A program made the translations under genes and the position numbers. Shown piece after piece: positions 42,554 through 51,464 of a DNA stretch of 51,677 nt; positions within the stretch are counted from its first letter, which is position 1; each line of letters starts with the position of its first letter. The stretch spans positions 1 through 51,677 of the forward strand of contig NZ_VCMV01000042.1 in assembly GCF_008757455.1 (NCBI RefSeq), read 5' to 3'. The notes beneath the pieces are model-generated. The model saw nothing but the letters and a program-made list of their open reading frames with translations. It searched no databases and was not told the DNA's origin. This stretch comes from Microvirga brassicacearum (GTDB taxonomy: Bacteria > Pseudomonadota > Alphaproteobacteria > Rhizobiales > Beijerinckiaceae).

Positions 42554-42905
42554 CTAGAACGGCAGCGGCTCCTCACCGCACTTAGTGCACCGTAGTCTCC
42601 GCCTGACCAGATCTGCCGGCGCCGCATGGATGACGCCCTTGTGGCCGCACTGGCACTCGATGGTGATGTCGCGCGGGATTGTGCTCGCCGTCGTCGTGAC
42701 GACGGTCTCCGAGCGGCCGCGAGATAGGGCAGGGCGGGCAGCAGCCTTGCTGACCGGCTTTCGGTAGTCCGCCGTGGCCTTTGCCGCGATCTCGCGAAGT
42801 TCCGCCTTGGACGGCCCGCGCGGCCGCTCGCCCCTGGAACTCGTGCGGGACCTCGGGCTTGTGGATCTTCTGCCGGTTGAACCGTTCGTGATTGATCTTC
42901 GACAT
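42554..42905 (-). pseudogene. Small zinc-ribbon protein gene, frameshifted in a G-run
   Basis: From the ATG at 42905 the frame reads MSKINHERFNRQKIHKPEVP then HEFQ. One extra base in the CCCC run at 42831-42834 (plus strand) shifts the continuation GERPRGPSKAELREIAAKAT into the next frame. That frame ends with a zinc-ribbon (ECQCGHKGVIH ... RCTKCGEEPLPF) at 42554. Repaired, it would be a 116-residue protein. No function is known to me; it could be a small DNA- or RNA-binding protein. Confidence 0.62.
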
Positions 42906-43094
42906 CAGCTATCCGCAGGGCGGTCGAAGTCGCCGGCGTGATCTTCATCGCCGAGAACGGGGAGCGGTCCGGAGGTGAGGTTGAGGAGAGCGCGCCCTGG
43001 TGAAAAGTGATGCCGGGCTAGGTCCACCGGCTCAGTCCTGCACCATTCATGGGCTCCCCGATCGTCGGTGTATCCACGACCGCGAGCGTTTCAC

Positions 43095-43725
43095 TTAGAG
43101 CGCGAACACCTGTGAGCGCGGAAAAATGCTGTTCCCAGCAACGACCTGAGCGATCACCGCTGCGATCTTCGCTCCACCCTTCGCCGACGGCTCAATCGGA
43201 TTGGCATAATCGTCAGGCTCATTGAAGACCAGCCGCAGGTCGATCAGCGGCAACCTTCGGGAAAACGCCTCACGGGTGATGCAGTCGTTGAACAAAGTCA
43301 GCCCGGTCCGGAGAAGCCGCTGCTCGCGAGGATCTTGAAAGCGTCCGTCGTAGACGGTGCAAAGTGCGACCGGGAGGCGGTGCTCCATGATTGCGCTCAC
43401 CATTCCGCCGTAGCGGGCGGCGAAGTCTTCGTCCACGTCGGTGAACTTTCCCATGACCTCGGCCACGGAGCGAGCCGCCTCGCGCTGGAGTCCGATATTC
43501 TGGAGCGCGTCGTTCCCGCCTGCACTCACGATCAGGTAGTCCGCATCGCCCGGTGGCAAGCTGCCGCTCGACATCGCTGGTGACGGCTCCGTCCACAGCA
43601 CGCAAAGTGGCCTGCCAGCCTCGGGGAAGCGCGTTCCGAACCTGAGCAACGACGTCAGGCTCGCCGGGCCGCACGTAGGCTGCGTTGTCAAAAATGCTGC
43701 CTCCGAGAAGGACAAGGTGGCTCAT
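43095..43725 (-). pseudogene. SGNH/GDSL hydrolase, frameshifted
   Basis: The ATG at 43725 opens MSHLVLLGGSIFDNAAYV, the SGNH block I with the GGS nucleophile, and continues to DVERQLATG. One extra base in the CCC at 43549-43551 (plus strand) puts the rest (DADYLIVSAGGNDALQNIG, with block III GGND) in another frame, which stays open to 43095. The final DxxH-type block is weak (IDLRLVFNEPDDYANPIEPS). Repaired length is about 209 residues. It may be an esterase pseudogene or a sequencing error. Confidence 0.72.
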
Positions 43726-43806
43726 CGCGTCCCCCATCTGATGTCCAAAGTCTCAGTCCCTTTGCTCGCCTGATTGTTCCGCGGCCCCGCCCTATCCGGG
43801 GTGAGA

Positions 43807-43831
43807 GGAACTTCAAATTGCCCAAGCAGTT
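43807..43831 (+). promoter_or_regulatory. EcfG-type promoter candidate
   Basis: GGAAC (43807-43811), 16-base spacer, AGTT (43828-43831); differs from CGTT at the least conserved position. It lies 26 bases before the GTG at 43857. Confidence 0.45.
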
Positions 43832-43856
43832 GGGTGAGGAACGATGGAGATGGCGC

Positions 43857-44069
43857 GTGGCTGAAACTCTCCGAGATTTTCTGAAGAGGGTCGAGACCCT
43901 TCCTCCTGATACCCTGCTTTGTGTCGCTGAGCTCGACGAGGCATTCGCCGCGAACGTCGCCGAGGTCGAGGTCATCGAGAACGCAAAGGCACAGAGTACA
44001 GGGACGGATGGTACCGAAGCGATCGAGCTCGAGAACGGAAACCAGACGGTGATCGTCATCCGCTGGTGA
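43857..44069 (+). CDS. Small hypothetical protein
   Basis: This 70-residue acidic protein starts at GTG with GGAGA six bases upstream and has no signal or cysteine cluster. It reads AETLRDFLKRVETLPPDTLL, then VAELDEAFAANVAEVEVIEN and a short strand at the end (QTVIVIRW). I recognise no family. An EcfG-like promoter in front suggests stress expression. A TTG at 43818 is an alternative start but would overlap that promoter. Confidence 0.55.
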   Translation: MAETLRDFLKRVETLPPDTLLCVAELDEAFAANVAEVEVIENAKAQSTGTDGTEAIELENGNQTVIVIRW

Positions 44070-44337
44070 ACCGCTGCTGATGGTGCTGTCACAGCTCGAC
44101 CTCTAAGCGAATATATGGCGGCGCCGACGGCCCGAAACGAGGCTCCTAACTGGGGTGGTCCTCGGTATCCTCGATCTCCGTCGACTGCTCGACCGGTATT
44201 TGTTGATTCGGCACCTTAACGCTTTTGTTTGAATCGCGCCGGCCGGTCTCGTGGGCCGGATTGCCGGTCCCGTCCTCCCGCGATTCGGCCGCCCACCAGG
44301 CAGTCGCTGGGCTGCCACCCTTGATGGAGCAGATGAA

Positions 44338-45315
44338 ATGACCGAACCGTTTGCGGACCAAGCTGTCAATGCAAGTTCCAAGGTGCAGTCCGGCAAGGCC
44401 GTCACCTACAAGGCTCTGGGTGGCTACGATGTCATCGAGATCGTTGATCGCGCCGTCCGGCCACCGGAGGCCGGCGAGGTCCGCATCGCCGTGAAGGCTG
44501 CGGCGGTCAATCCGGCCGACGTGGCCCTGCGTGATCCCGGGTACAGCGACCCGCCCATGATCCCCGGCATGGATGCGGCGGGCATCGTCGAAGCCCTCGG
44601 TCCCGACGTATCGCGTCTTCGCGTCGGCGACGAGGTGATGGCGGTAGTCGAGCCCGTTCGCCCGGACGGCGGCGCGCAGGCGGCGCACATCGTCGTCCCT
44701 GCGGCTTCGGTTGTTCCGATCCCGCAAGGGGTCTCCCTCGCGGAGGCATCGACGCTGCCGATGAACGGGCTGACGGCGCTACGCGCGCTTGAACTCGCCG
44801 CGCTGGCGCCCGGGCAGACCCTGGCCGTCAGCGGAGGCGCCGGCCTGTTGGCGCACTATGCGATCGCGGCCGCGAAGCACCAGGGACTGAGGGTCGTCGC
44901 GGACGCAAAGCGGGAAGAGACGGAGTTGGTGCGCGGCTACGGCGCAGACGTGGTCGTAGAGCGGGGCGACGATTTTGCCGGCACGGTCCGCCGGGAGGTT
45001 CCCGAAGGCGTCGACGCGCTCCTCGACACGGCGCTCCTGCTTGAGAAGGCGTTTCCCGCCATCCGGGACGGCGGCGTTTACATCCCGGTGCGCGGCTGGG
45101 GCGACACGCCGAGCGAGCGCGGCATCCAGATTAAGCCAGTATGGGTCGCTGAAGCTCTTGAGCGGACCGACATGCTCGAATTGCTGCGCGATCTGGCCGA
45201 GAGCGGCGCCATAAAGCTCCGCGTCACCGGGGAATATGCGCCGGAGCAGGTTGCCGACGCCCAGCGCGTGCTGACGACGGGCGGACTCCGGGGCCGGCCG
45301 GTGATCGTGTTCTAA
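44338..45315 (+). CDS. Zinc-independent MDR oxidoreductase (quinone-reductase type)
   Basis: The 325-residue protein has the GroES-like N-terminal domain (EVRIAVKAAAVNPADVALRD, PMIPGMDAAGIVEALGPDV, VGDEVMAV) and a Rossmann domain with LAVSGGAGLLAHYAIAAAK. It lacks the structural zinc cysteines of alcohol dehydrogenases and resembles NADPH:quinone reductases and enone reductases. The substrate is unknown. The ATG at 44338 has GGAG eight bases upstream; the frame is open from 44251. Confidence 0.88.
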   Translation: MTEPFADQAVNASSKVQSGKAVTYKALGGYDVIEIVDRAVRPPEAGEVRIAVKAAAVNPADVALRDPGYSDPPMIPGMDAAGIVEALGPDVSRLRVGDEVMAVVEPVRPDGGAQAAHIVVPAASVVPIPQGVSLAEASTLPMNGLTALRALELAALAPGQTLAVSGGAGLLAHYAIAAAKHQGLRVVADAKREETELVRGYGADVVVERGDDFAGTVRREVPEGVDALLDTALLLEKAFPAIRDGGVYIPVRGWGDTPSERGIQIKPVWVAEALERTDMLELLRDLAESGAIKLRVTGEYAPEQVADAQRVLTTGGLRGRPVIVF

Positions 45316-45423
45316 TTGGAGCTCACAACTGCCAAGTGGAGCTTCGGCTCTCCGTGCCATCTGCTGCCCTAGCCTGACGTTCCCATTGGGCAACGATTGC
45401 GAGATTCGACGAGGACGTTTGGA

Positions 45424-45651
45424 TCAGGAAATACTGTTCCTGTTGGCCGTTAGAGCAAGGTGTTCCACCCAAGCGTCCACTTCACGCTCGGCTTCTTCCT
45501 TGGCGATGCCGTAACGCTCCTGAATTCGGCCGATAAGTTGGTCTCGGCTACCTTCAGCTCGGTCAAGGTCATCGTCGGTGAGATCGCCCCATTGCTCCTT
45601 GGCCTTTCCCTTGAACTGCATCCATTGGCCTTTAATCTGGTCCCAATTCAT
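45424..45651 (-). CDS. CsbD-family stress protein
   Basis: The 75-residue protein opens MNWDQIKGQWMQFKGKAKEQ and continues WGDLTDDDLDRAEGSRDQLI, the CsbD signature. CsbD proteins are small, disordered or helical, and strongly induced by general stress; their molecular role is unclear. A GGAAC-N17-CGTT promoter 32-57 bases upstream fits EcfG control. The ATG at 45651 has GGAG eight bases upstream. Confidence 0.92.
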   Translation of the reverse strand: MNWDQIKGQWMQFKGKAKEQWGDLTDDDLDRAEGSRDQLIGRIQERYGIAKEEAEREVDAWVEHLALTANRNSIS

Positions 45652-45680
45652 CGCACGCTCTCCGGGTGTCGTTGCAAGAA

Positions 45681-45706
45681 GGAACGGCGGCAGTCTGAAT
45701 GCAGTT
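45681..45706 (+). promoter_or_regulatory. EcfG-type promoter, rightward member of an overlapping divergent pair
   Basis: GGAAC (45681-45685), 17-base spacer, AGTT (45703-45706). It overlaps the leftward csbD promoter almost completely and points to the gene at 45799. Confidence 0.45.
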
Positions 45707-45708
45707 CC
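45683..45708 (-). promoter_or_regulatory. EcfG-type promoter of csbD
   Basis: On the minus strand GGAAC (45708-45704), 17-base spacer, CGTT (45686-45683), a full consensus match. Confidence 0.72.
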
Positions 45709-45798
45709 GCCTGATTGCGGAAGGCCAGCGGTACTCCGGTAGAATGGCCGGGGAAGCCTGGGAAACGCGGCGCCGTCATTGGTGCGGGGAATAGGACA

Positions 45799-46080
45799 AT
45801 GGAAGACGCGCGGTGGTTTGAGACATATTCCGCACGACATTACCGCTTCAGACCGGCAACGGAGGAAGAGACGGCAGCTTTCGTCGCTGGAGACGATGCG
45901 GTGCGCGCCGCTCTGACGTTCTACACGGTGGCGAACCGGGAGGGGCTTAGTGCAACCTTCGGGTCCTCCGTGCCGATAGACTGGCAACACGTCAACACCT
46001 CTGATGAACTCGTTGCGGCGATGGTCGCGGAATCGGATATCAGCCTCTTGGACGCGGTGGCGGTGCCCGAACGGGATTAG
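45799..46080 (+). CDS. Small hypothetical protein
   Basis: This 93-residue soluble protein reads MEDARWFETYSARHYRFRPA, then EEETAAFVAGDDAVRAALTF and a C-terminal DAVAVPERD. No family is recognised. It is three bases ahead of the next small gene, probably an operon, and lies downstream of the rightward stress promoter. The ATG at 45799 follows GGGGAATAGG. Confidence 0.55.
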   Translation: MEDARWFETYSARHYRFRPATEEETAAFVAGDDAVRAALTFYTVANREGLSATFGSSVPIDWQHVNTSDELVAAMVAESDISLLDAVAVPERD

Positions 46081-46083
46081 ATC

Positions 46084-46302
46084 ATGGGCAACACCACTCG
46101 GCAGATTCGTGGGCTCCCGATCTACTGGACGGACAGCCAGTGGGTGACGCATTCGTGCGTGTGCGCCGAAGCGGTGCCGGGAATCTTTCTCGTGTGGACC
46201 GACTGCGGCCGGGACGTTCCGGCAAACGCAGCGAAGACCGCCGAACCCGGCGATAGTGTTTCGTGCGCGAAGTGCCTCGGGGCGGCTAATGTCCGCAGGT
46301 GA
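46084..46302 (+). CDS. Small Cys-containing hypothetical protein
   Basis: This 72-residue protein has cysteines in SCVCAEA, TDCGRD and SCAKCLG that could bind one zinc ion. It reads like a short adaptor protein (GLPIYWTDSQWVTHSCVC). It follows the preceding gene by three bases. Family unknown. Confidence 0.5.
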   Translation: MGNTTRQIRGLPIYWTDSQWVTHSCVCAEAVPGIFLVWTDCGRDVPANAAKTAEPGDSVSCAKCLGAANVRR

Positions 46303-46749
46303 CCAAAGGGGACGTCGGCTCACGTCAGAATCTCGGAACCTGGGATCACAGCAAGGAGGGCGTGTATCCACGTTGCGATCAGCTCGTTCGCCACCTTGCG
46401 GAACGAAATTGCGATGGGCTCTACTTTCTCTTCGAAATACAGTGATCCCGCCTTTATATTGACAGAGCCGGCAAGTAGCTTGGTTCTGCGAGAATGCTTC
46501 AATGCGCTTACGCGAGGCTCGGTGCGGTCGCCCGGCTCGCCCAAGAGCGCTTCAATCAACGACGGCAAAGAACATGCCGGTGCGTTGTTCGCAAAGAAGT
46601 GTCCCAAGCCCGAGTAAGTGCAATTAGTGTGAGGGTGGTCGGCCGATCCGACCGCTGCTTGCGGCGTTGGCAAGCACATCGCTGCCAAACTCCAATGGCT
46701 CGACCTGCACCCTTTGATGAGTTCAATCAGAGCTTCAAAGGAGAATGCC
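46303..46749. other. Intergenic stretch
   Basis: No gene I can support over 447 bases. On the minus strand from a TTG at 46607 to a stop at 46320 there is a 95-codon frame with protein-like composition (LYFEEKVEPIAISFRKVANE), but it has no RBS, and the opposite frame looks equally plausible. The RBS AAAGGAG of the next gene is at the right end. Confidence 0.4.
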
Positions 46750-47265
46750 ATGACCGTGGCCATCAAGACGCTTGTCGCTGTCGCCGCTGGAACCATGCTC
46801 GCTACGAGCGCCGTCGCCCAGAGCGCAAGGGAGTTCCGCGGCGCTTCACCGTTCGAGACAAGCTGTCCAGATGCTGGCGCAGATTGCCGGATCGAGAACG
46901 AACCCGCAGCCAAACTGATTATGGACCCACCGCTTCCCCAGGCGCTGGCCCAAGGCCTATTCCTGTCCCAATACCGGGTGGAGAACGTGCGTATTATACA
47001 GGCGTTCGGGCCGGGCGCCCTCAGAGTATCCCCACGCATCGGGCATCTCCACGTCAACGTCAACGACCTGCCCTGGACGTGGGCGGATGCGAGTGACAAC
47101 GGTACAGTCGACATAGGTGGTTTTCCGCCCGGCCAGCACAAGGTGAAGATCGACTTGGTCGACGCTAACCACGTGGTCTTAAATGGACAATCGGTGACGC
47201 ATACATTCACCGTGCCTGCCATGACGGCCGAACCAGGGATGGCGCAAGTGCACATGCACAAATAG
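46750..47265 (+). CDS. DUF6130-like exported protein
   Basis: The 171-residue protein has a Sec signal (AIKTLVAVAAGTMLATSAVA, cleavage near VAQSA). The mature part contains RVSPRIGHLHVNVNDLPW, GTVDIGGFPPGQHKVKIDLV and the His-rich end AQVHMHK, resembling an Ig-like or cupredoxin-like exported domain seen in DUF6130 proteins. The function is unknown; the two histidine groups could bind metal. A Rho-independent terminator follows the gene. Confidence 0.75.
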   Translation: MTVAIKTLVAVAAGTMLATSAVAQSAREFRGASPFETSCPDAGADCRIENEPAAKLIMDPPLPQALAQGLFLSQYRVENVRIIQAFGPGALRVSPRIGHLHVNVNDLPWTWADASDNGTVDIGGFPPGQHKVKIDLVDANHVVLNGQSVTHTFTVPAMTAEPGMAQVHMHK

Positions 47266-47330
47266 CCCAGCATCGCTCGCGACAATCTGAGGTGCAGTTT
47301 CCTTGCCTGCGCCGACTTAAACGCAGAAAC

Positions 47331-47354
47331 CCGCCCCACTCGGGCGGATTTTTT
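47331..47354 (+). terminator. Rho-independent terminator
   Basis: A 6-bp GC stem (47331-47336 with 47342-47347), 5-base loop and a run of six Ts end the DUF6130 gene. Confidence 0.8.
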
Positions 47355-47532
47355 GTATTTTCATAACTAGGAACACATCCCGATTTGCCTCAGGGTTTGC
47401 CCCGACCCTGATAATCAGGTATGGTAGCGCGCGCCTTCCGGGGCTCGCACGTTTTTGCCCGAGGCCACAATCCGGATCAAAGCAGGCACTGGCGTGAGCG
47501 GGCCGTCCGCTCCTGGCAAGAAACGGACCTGC

Positions 47533-48534
47533 CTAATCCTCGCGCACGCCCTTGAATGACGGGTGTCGAAGGCTCCCGTCAGCCGTCCAGCCGCGATATT
47601 CGACCTCGACCCGGACCTTGGGCTTCGTCCAGATGACACCCTTGTCCTTCATACCGGTGACGGGTGGCTTGTCGGTGATGAACTGCTTCAGCCGCCGCTC
47701 GAGATCGACAGCACTGGTCCGGGTGAAGCCCGTCCCGACCCCGCCCACGGGTATCAGCGTATCCATGTGCGCGAGCCGGATGCTCGCCAGCGTACCGGCG
47801 GTCTTCTCATAGCCGATGACCAAAAAAGTATCTGATTGAACGCATTTGGTTTTGCGCCATTCGTCTCGGCGGCCGGATCGGTAGGGCTTGTCCCGGCGCT
47901 TCGAGACGATCCCCTCAAGCCCGTGCTCGCAGGCATGGCGGAGGATGGTCGGCCCATCGCCCTCGATCTCAACGGACAGCATGATGGTCTCGCTCGTCGG
48001 GTTCAGAACGGCTTCGAGCGCGTCCCGCCTTCCCTCCAGCTTCCACAGCCGCAGGTCGTGACCGTCGAGAAAGAGCAGGTCGAAGGCGTAGAAGACGGCG
48101 ACATCGGCAGCGAGACGGCCTTTGACGCCAAGGGCCACCTGCAACGCGCCAAAGTCGGGGCGGCCCTCTTCGTCGAGCACCACAGCCTCGCCATCAACCA
48201 CGGCGCTATGCACCGGCAGGGTGGCCAGCCCCTTCGCGATCGCCGGGAAGCGGGTGGTCCAGTCATGGCCACGCCGGGTCCGGATCGTGACTTCGCCATG
48301 CTCGATATAGGCTGAGAGGCGATAGCCATCCCATTTGACCTCGTGCACCCATTCCGGCCCGGTCGGGGCTTTTGGGACGAGCGTTGGCAAACACGGCTCG
48401 ATCCACCCGGGCAAGGGCTGGTCGAACAGTGCCGCCTGGCGCGGATCGGGTTTCTTCCCGACAAGCGGACGGCTGGTCGCCTTGGGGCTGGCGACATTGC
48501 CGCGCTGGATCCGGCGGCGGGGCGGCTTGGCCAT
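47533..48534 (-). CDS. ATP-dependent DNA ligase (LigD-ligase-domain type)
   Basis: The 333-residue ligase has the adenylation motif EVKWDGYR with nucleophile K67, then VVDGEAVVLDEEG (motif III region), FDLLFLDGHDL, GLEGIVSKRRDKPY (motif IV) and WRKTKCV (motif V), followed by an OB domain. It matches stand-alone relatives of the LigD ligase domain, used in Ku-dependent end joining or base repair in bacteria. No ku, polymerase or nuclease domain is present in the window. It starts with an ATG at 48534. Confidence 0.92.
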   Translation of the reverse strand: MAKPPRRRIQRGNVASPKATSRPLVGKKPDPRQAALFDQPLPGWIEPCLPTLVPKAPTGPEWVHEVKWDGYRLSAYIEHGEVTIRTRRGHDWTTRFPAIAKGLATLPVHSAVVDGEAVVLDEEGRPDFGALQVALGVKGRLAADVAVFYAFDLLFLDGHDLRLWKLEGRRDALEAVLNPTSETIMLSVEIEGDGPTILRHACEHGLEGIVSKRRDKPYRSGRRDEWRKTKCVQSDTFLVIGYEKTAGTLASIRLAHMDTLIPVGGVGTGFTRTSAVDLERRLKQFITDKPPVTGMKDKGVIWTKPKVRVEVEYRGWTADGSLRHPSFKGVRED

Positions 48535-48574
48535 GCGTCAAGACTAGATCGTGAACTCATAAAGCACGAGCGGC

Positions 48575-48983
48575 CTAGCGCTCGTCGCGACCGATCAGTG
48601 CTAATGCTTCGTCGAAGGACCCAGCTATCTGCTGGACGCTCTCGGCCAGATCGATATTGGTCATGTCGAACTCCACCAGGGGGTAAGGCTCGCTCGCGCG
48701 AAGATCGAACGCAACCGCATCTCCGCCGCCACTCCCGCCAATCACAAACAGGTTCGGGAAAAACTCTCGAAACGTGCCCGCCTGGGCAATTTCGACAACT
48801 TCTTCAGCGGGGTAAAGGCAAAACCATAACGGCTGAACCGAGAGCGGCCCCTCGCCGCCGTTGCTAAACGACAAAAAGCGAAAAGTAGCTCTCGGGGAGC
48901 GTAACTGGAGCAACCGCGCTAAGCTGGGCAATCGCTGCCGCAGAGGCGCCCCCGACCCGGTTCCATTGTCTACCTTCGAGCAC
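48575..48983 (-). pseudogene. SMI1/KNR4 (SUKH) family gene, frameshifted
   Basis: From the GTG at 48983 the frame reads VLEGRQWNRVGGASAAAIAQ and LSAVAPVTLPESYF. One extra A in the AAAA at 48881-48884 (plus strand) moves the rest (RFLSFSNGGEGPL, FVIGGSGGGDAVAFDLR, MTNIDLAESVQQIAGSF) to another frame. These are the SUKH landmarks. Family members are often immunity proteins against toxins, or phage-linked. Repaired length is about 135 residues. Confidence 0.72.
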
Positions 48984-49300
48984 ATGATCCCCGCGGCGGC
49001 CCGCTGGCAGGCCTTCTGTCACAGATAAAAAGCCCCTCCTGCCGAAGCGAGAGGGGCCTCCAGTTTACGCCGAGCGCAGCAATGTCAGCGCAGGGGGTTG
49101 TATCCTCGATTCGAGTTCACCCTCAAGAGGAGCCGAGTTATCGCGAACGTATCGGCTGGTTCTGACCGATGAGCCGGCACTCGGTCCCGCATCTGATGAT
49201 CCCCGCTATCCACAGCGACGAGAAAATAAATCCGGAGAGCCGGTGCGCGGCTCGATTTTGGAGCCTCAAACGTTCTCTATTGTTCACGGAGGAACGTTCT
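48984..49300. other. Intergenic stretch with a hairpin
   Basis: No gene over 317 bases. A hairpin at 49032-49057 (7-bp GCCCCTC/GAGGGGC stem) is followed on the minus strand by Ts, so it could end a leftward transcript, but no minus-strand gene precedes it. Confidence 0.5.
49032..49057 (-). terminator. Terminator-like hairpin without an obvious gene
   Basis: Stem 49032-49038 with 49051-49057, then T5 on the minus strand. See the intergenic entry. Confidence 0.45.
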
Positions 49301-49585
49301 ATGAAAACAGACCGCCGCGCCTACGAGAACGGCAAGGAAATCACTCCGCCGACTGTCGCGACGAAGTTGGCGGCCGGCTACAAAACCGTCATGGCCTCAT
49401 GCCTGGCCAATGGCTGCCACCACAGCGCCGTGGTGCCCCTCGCCGGTTGGCCACCGGAGACCTTCATTCCGGACATGGCGCTTTGCCTCCGCTGCTCAAA
49501 ATGCGGGAGCAAAGAGATTCGAATGATGCTGAATGTGGAAGAGCATTACGCCATGTGCTCCGGGATCACGGAGTATCCTGGGTGA
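49301..49585 (+). CDS. Small zinc-ribbon-like hypothetical protein
   Basis: This 94-residue protein has a GGAGG eight bases before the ATG. It has Cys residues in SCLANGCHH (about 34-39) and LCLRCSKCGSKE (about 62-68), a pattern that could bind zinc in a ribbon, and an N-terminal helix. The YEPG-like end (CSGITEYPG) is distinctive. No family is recognised by name. Confidence 0.6.
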   Translation: MKTDRRAYENGKEITPPTVATKLAAGYKTVMASCLANGCHHSAVVPLAGWPPETFIPDMALCLRCSKCGSKEIRMMLNVEEHYAMCSGITEYPG

Positions 49586-49832
49586 ACAACCGCGGGGGCA
49601 TTTGACCATGCGTCAGCGTGCGCTCGCTCCCGTCAATCCGGATTCTTGGGGCTTGAGGCGTTTGCGAGCCCTCGTTCTTTTTGTCCGGTTCCTGACTGGA
49701 GAGGAGGGGCAACCATTGCCAAGGGCCTGCAAGCTTGACGGTCAAACTATTCTGCGTTTGGGGTTCACCGTTAATGCGAACTTAATGGCGAACTCGCAAC
49801 GGTGCAGTCCTGAGTTTTTCAAGAGGCATGCA

Positions 49833-50969
49833 ATGCGCTTCACCAACGGGTTTGGTCTTTCGACCGCCGCGCTCATTCTCGTAACCGGGCCGGTACTCGC
49901 GCAAGCGCAGATTCCGGCGGTCGTTGAGCAATCCGATATAGGCTCGACAACCGGAAAGCTAGATCCGATCGGCGCGCTCATCGAAAAGCAGGCGGGATCT
50001 AAGCCGCGACCTCCCGCCGACGAACTCATCGCTGCGACGAACAGGCCGGGAAGCTCTGTCATTCCCGGCATTGGCGAACAAAGCGCGATGATCATCAAGT
50101 TGCAGGTGCTGCTGGATCGGGCCCATGCCTCGCCGGGAGTGATCGACGGCTACAACGGCGACAATGTCGGAAAGGCTATCGCGGCTGTCGAAGAAATGAT
50201 GGGGTTGGAAGTCGATGGGATCCCGGACGAATCGGTCTGGTCGACCCTCGAGCAAACCCACCCGACGCCGCCCTTGGTGGAGTACGTGATCAAGGAAGAC
50301 GATGTCGCAGGGCCGTTCGCCCGCGAAATCCCAACCGATTATGCCGAGATGGCGAAGCTTGACAGGCTCGCCTACCGCAACGCCGTGGAGCTTCTCGCTG
50401 AAAAGTTTCACATGGACGAGAACCTGTTGCGACAGATGAATCCGGACGCGGATTTCTCCGCTGCGGGAGCTCGGATCGTCGTGGCGGATGTCGGGCGGCC
50501 GGTTACCGCGAAAGTGGCGCGATTGGTCGCGGACAAGGTCCAGAAGCGTCTTCTTGGGTTCGACACTCAAGGGACGTTGGTCCTTTCCTACCCGGCCACT
50601 ATTGGCAGCATCGATCTCCCATCTCCGGACGGTAGCCACATTGTGAAGAACATCGTCACCGATCCTGAATATTGGTACCGTCCTAAAGTTAATTTCAAAC
50701 AGGGACAGAACACTCAGGCACTGCGCCTAGCACCCGGGCCGAATAACCCGGTCGGTGCCGTTTGGATCGGCCTCGACAAGCCGACTTATGGCATTCACGG
50801 GACGCCCGCTCCGAACAAGATCGACAAGACCAACAGCCACGGCTGCGTCCGCCTGACCAACTGGGACGTGCGCGAACTGGCGAAACTCGTCCAACCCGGT
50901 GTTGTGGTGGAATTCGTTGGACCGCCGGCGGCGGCTGAACCGGAGGTGGTCGGAAGCATTCGAAGGTGA
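49833..50969 (+). CDS. L,D-transpeptidase (YkuD) with peptidoglycan-binding region
   Basis: The 378-residue exported enzyme has a Sec signal (FGLSTAALILVTGPVLAQAQ). A PG_binding_1-like part (IIKLQVLLDRAHASPGVIDG, then VGKAIAAVEEMMGLEVDGIP) leads to a linker and the YkuD domain. The catalytic motif is TNSHGCVRLTNWD, with GIHGTP carrying the upstream His-Gly. It forms 3-3 crosslinks or attaches proteins to peptidoglycan in the periplasm. I chose the ATG at 49833 at the signal peptide. Confidence 0.9.
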   Translation: MRFTNGFGLSTAALILVTGPVLAQAQIPAVVEQSDIGSTTGKLDPIGALIEKQAGSKPRPPADELIAATNRPGSSVIPGIGEQSAMIIKLQVLLDRAHASPGVIDGYNGDNVGKAIAAVEEMMGLEVDGIPDESVWSTLEQTHPTPPLVEYVIKEDDVAGPFAREIPTDYAEMAKLDRLAYRNAVELLAEKFHMDENLLRQMNPDADFSAAGARIVVADVGRPVTAKVARLVADKVQKRLLGFDTQGTLVLSYPATIGSIDLPSPDGSHIVKNIVTDPEYWYRPKVNFKQGQNTQALRLAPGPNNPVGAVWIGLDKPTYGIHGTPAPNKIDKTNSHGCVRLTNWDVRELAKLVQPGVVVEFVGPPAAAEPEVVGSIRR

Positions 50970-51001
50970 GGTTTGATGCTCACAACTTCGCGCTGAACCC
51001 A

Positions 51002-51464
51002 TCATAGCAAAGAGGGTTGCTCCTCGCGCAGTGGTAGGGACACAAGGCCATCTTCCCGTTCGCCTCGCGCGACAACGTTCAAGGCGCCATCCGGTAGTGG
51101 CCGCTGGAGTGTCAGCGCCTCTTCCATAGGCGCCGCGAGCCACGCGTCGAACTCGTCTTGATGCGTGAGGATCGCCGGCATGGCCTTCGGGTGGATCGCG
51201 CCGACTTCGGCATTCGCGTCTGTCGTCAAGAAACTGAACACCAGATGCTCGCGCACGTTCGTGACCGGGTAGTTGGACAGGTTCGGCAGGGGCGGGAAGC
51301 CCCAGCGCATCATCTCGAGGATGCGCTCGCCGTCACGCAAGGTCCGGACGATCGGCGCCATGTAGTCGGGAAAGCAGTGGGAGAGTGCCGTTCAGATCGC
51401 GCCCGACCCGGAACAGATCGCGGATCGCCTGCTGGCCTTTGGTGATGGAATAAAGGTTGCAGAT
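51002..51464 (-). pseudogene. Second SRAP-family gene copy, internally deleted and frameshifted
   Basis: From 51464 the minus strand reads CNLYSITKGQQAIRDLFRVG, then a T-run insertion (AAA at 51371-51373 on the plus strand) breaks the frame before PDYMAPIVRTLRDGERILEM. The middle third of the protein, including CLVPFTSFCEYED in the other copy, is missing: VTNVR is joined directly to EHLVFSFLTTDANAEVGAIH near 51250. The codon before the catalytic Cys is ATC, as in the copy at 27 kb. Confidence 0.8.

Noticed and set aside
46320..47339. 339-residue minus-strand frame opposite the DUF6130 gene
   Set aside because: Most of it is antisense to an exported protein with a good RBS and terminator; only its last 95 codons lie outside and they have no RBS.
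24784..48562. Shared 13-base GTGAACTCATAAA at 24784 and 48550 as an IS end
   Set aside because: Only 13 bases match and the flanks differ; without an inverted partner or transposase it cannot be called an element end.
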